Of a stretch of 64,000 bases of DNA, positions 62,870 to 64,000 are shown piece by piece; the stretch's first letter is position 1; each line of letters opens with the position of its first letter. The notes below the pieces were generated by a model, which was given only the letters and a program-made list of their open reading frames with translations, did no database searches and was not told the DNA's origin. This DNA is from Methanothrix sp. Its GTDB lineage: Archaea; Halobacteriota; Methanosarcinia; Methanotrichales; Methanotrichaceae. The stretch spans positions 62,001 to 126,000 of the forward strand of contig NZ_JASFYM010000003.1 of NCBI RefSeq assembly GCF_030055635.1, read 5' to 3'. A program made the translations under genes and the position numbers.

Positions 62870-64000
62870 TCAGATCCCCAGCGCTCGTCGCTTCTCCTCT
62901 ATGTGCCCCAGGATCAGATCCGCTGCCCTCACAGGATCCCTCTCCACGGATATCACGCCGCCTGTGATATCCCTGCAGCCTCTGAGGAGCAGATCCAGGA
63001 GCCTTGGAGCGCCGGTGATTGTCGGCACGGGGTTCACGTATGTGTAGAGGCCAAACGCGAGGGCGAAGATCGCATCGATTGTGGCCTTCTGCTCCATGTA
63101 CTCAGGCGCTGCCGCAGCCACAGGGAGATCCTTGACAGGTACGCCGAGCGCCTCCGAGACGCTCCTGAGAAGCCCGGAGAGCCTGCCGACGTCTGTGCAT
63201 GTTCCGTAGCTCAGCACGGGCGGGATACCCAGAGAGCTGCAGATTCCTCCAAGACCGCTGCCTGCAAGAGATGCAGCCTCTTTTCGACAGAGACCTGCGA
63301 GCTGCATGGCCGCATTTCCGCAGCCCATCGAGAGGATCAGAACATCTCTCTTTATGAGCTCCCTTGCAAGCGCGACGCTGTGCACATCCTGACCTGAATC
63401 CCTGAGCGTGGTGCATGAGACCAGGCCCACAACGCCTCTGATCTGCCCGGACCTCAGCGCATCCAGAAGCGAATCGAGGCTGCCTCCGAGCAGTTCCATA
63501 ATGCTCTCCGTGGAGAAGCCAACAGTCGCCTCTCCGATGGGCATATCCCGCACATCCTTCTGCCTCGCTCTCCGCGATGGGAAGTTAGATATCGCCATCT
63601 CCAGGAGCTTCGCGGCCTGATGCTCCACCTGCTCAGGGACATAGTCCAGCCTCTCCTCAATACCCTCAAATGCGACAAGCTCGCTGACCGGAACCAGCCT
63701 GAAGCCGTATCTCCTCGCATACTCTGGATCGAGAGGAAGCGAGCAGTTCATATCGCATGCCATGAGGTCTATGGAGCCGGTGGCCATCATCGGCTCCTGG
63801 GAGATCCAATTTCCGGTAAAACCACCGAGCACCCCATCCACGGACCAACGCTGGATTATCTCCTGGCCGGTCTCGATGCTAGCTATTACCCTCAGACCCC
63901 TTGCGCCCGCGCTTCTCGCCCTCTCCTGCCACTCAGGCCGCCTGGCGAGCATTATCATCGCGAAGCCCATGAACGGCTCGTGACCGTTGACTATGACGTT
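62870..64000 (-). CDS. cooS: Carbon monoxide dehydrogenase catalytic subunit (CooS), 5' end beyond window
   Basis: The visible 376 residues are the C-terminal part of a Ni-Fe CO dehydrogenase; the frame is open to the right edge, starting NVIVNGHEPFMG. Candidate C-cluster ligands are in CDMNCSLP, VSCTTLRD, SMGCGNAAMQL and SYGTCTDVGR. This is the monofunctional CooS type rather than the CdhA subunit of the acetyl-CoA decarbonylase complex. It would interconvert CO and CO2 with ferredoxin. The 5' part with the B/D-cluster cysteines is not seen. Confidence 0.93.
   Translation of the reverse strand, partial: NVIVNGHEPFMGFAMIMLARRPEWQERARSAGARGLRVIASIETGQEIIQRWSVDGVLGGFTGNWISQEPMMATGSIDLMACDMNCSLPLDPEYARRYGFRLVPVSELVAFEGIEERLDYVPEQVEHQAAKLLEMAISNFPSRRARQKDVRDMPIGEATVGFSTESIMELLGGSLDSLLDALRSGQIRGVVGLVSCTTLRDSGQDVHSVALARELIKRDVLILSMGCGNAAMQLAGLCRKEAASLAGSGLGGICSSLGIPPVLSYGTCTDVGRLSGLLRSVSEALGVPVKDLPVAAAAPEYMEQKATIDAIFALAFGLYTYVNPVPTITGAPRLLDLLLRGCRDITGGVISVERDPVRAADLILGHIEEKRRALGI

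Overview
The window comes from a methanogenic euryarchaeon. Marker genes are topoisomerase VI A/B, a membrane-anchored archaeal Lon, a proteasome-activating nucleotidase, a thermosome subunit, ribosomal protein S8e, TrmY, an ADP-dependent sugar kinase and methanogenesis marker protein 8. Promoters are archaeal (TATA boxes about 25-30 bp before starts, several apparently leaderless). The GC-rich coding style, an SSS-family symporter, a CooS-type CO dehydrogenase and formate-dehydrogenase-like genes fit the acetoclastic genus Methanothrix (Methanosaeta), probably a thermophilic member. The genus is inferred from recall, not from a database search. No transposase gene, phage gene or CRISPR array is visible.

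Layout. 0.1-6.8 kb: a four-gene minus-strand operon with two different formate-dehydrogenase-like molybdopterin catalytic subunits, a SudB/NfnA/HydG-like flavin/2Fe-2S subunit and an AsrA/HydB-like 4Fe-4S subunit. No F420-binding FdhB is present. 7-14 kb: TrmY, a nuclease lipoprotein, a stand-alone PUA protein, a lamin-tail protein, DUF169, the riboflavin/F420 pathway reductase, an amidohydrolase, a universal stress protein and a four-CBS protein. 13.8-23.9 kb: information processing and proteolysis (Top6A, Top6B, a Lrp-type ligand domain, LonB, TldD, a CAT tRNA, TopA, S8e). 24.3-30.2 kb: a bactofilin-like membrane protein, then an arsenic/sulfur cluster (ArsR, rhodanese-like lipoprotein, ACR3 pump, HTH/Fe-S regulator, three DsrE/TusBCD-like proteins, one unknown) and tRNA-Thr. 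30.5-36.2 kb: an exported repeat protein, a radical SAM protein, a thioredoxin-NHL protein, endonuclease V, and a solute:sodium symporter preceded by an overlapping 31-residue membrane protein. 36.8-44.4 kb: TrpB2, a NAD-kinase-like protein, and a three-gene operon of exported proteins (subtilase, rhodanese-like, parallel beta-helix). 44.9-52.8 kb: two methyltransferases, SurE, a CPA2/TrkA antiporter, methanogenesis marker 8, PAN and ferredoxin. 53-64 kb: anaerobic ribonucleotide reductase, HisC, rhomboid protease, NYN-domain protein, thermosome, ADP-dependent kinase, DUF362 ferredoxin-like protein and a truncated CooS at the edge.

Two repeat families lie only between genes. One is a hairpin-bearing element of about 55 bp (five clear copies, two doubtful). 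The other is an element of about 110 bp with pairing ends (three good copies, one diverged copy, several fragments). The most unusual observations are the double-FdhA operon with HydB/HydG-type partners, the tiny symporter partner ORF, the 110 bp element whose ends keep complementarity while changing sequence, and the inverted repeat over the start of the marker-8 gene.
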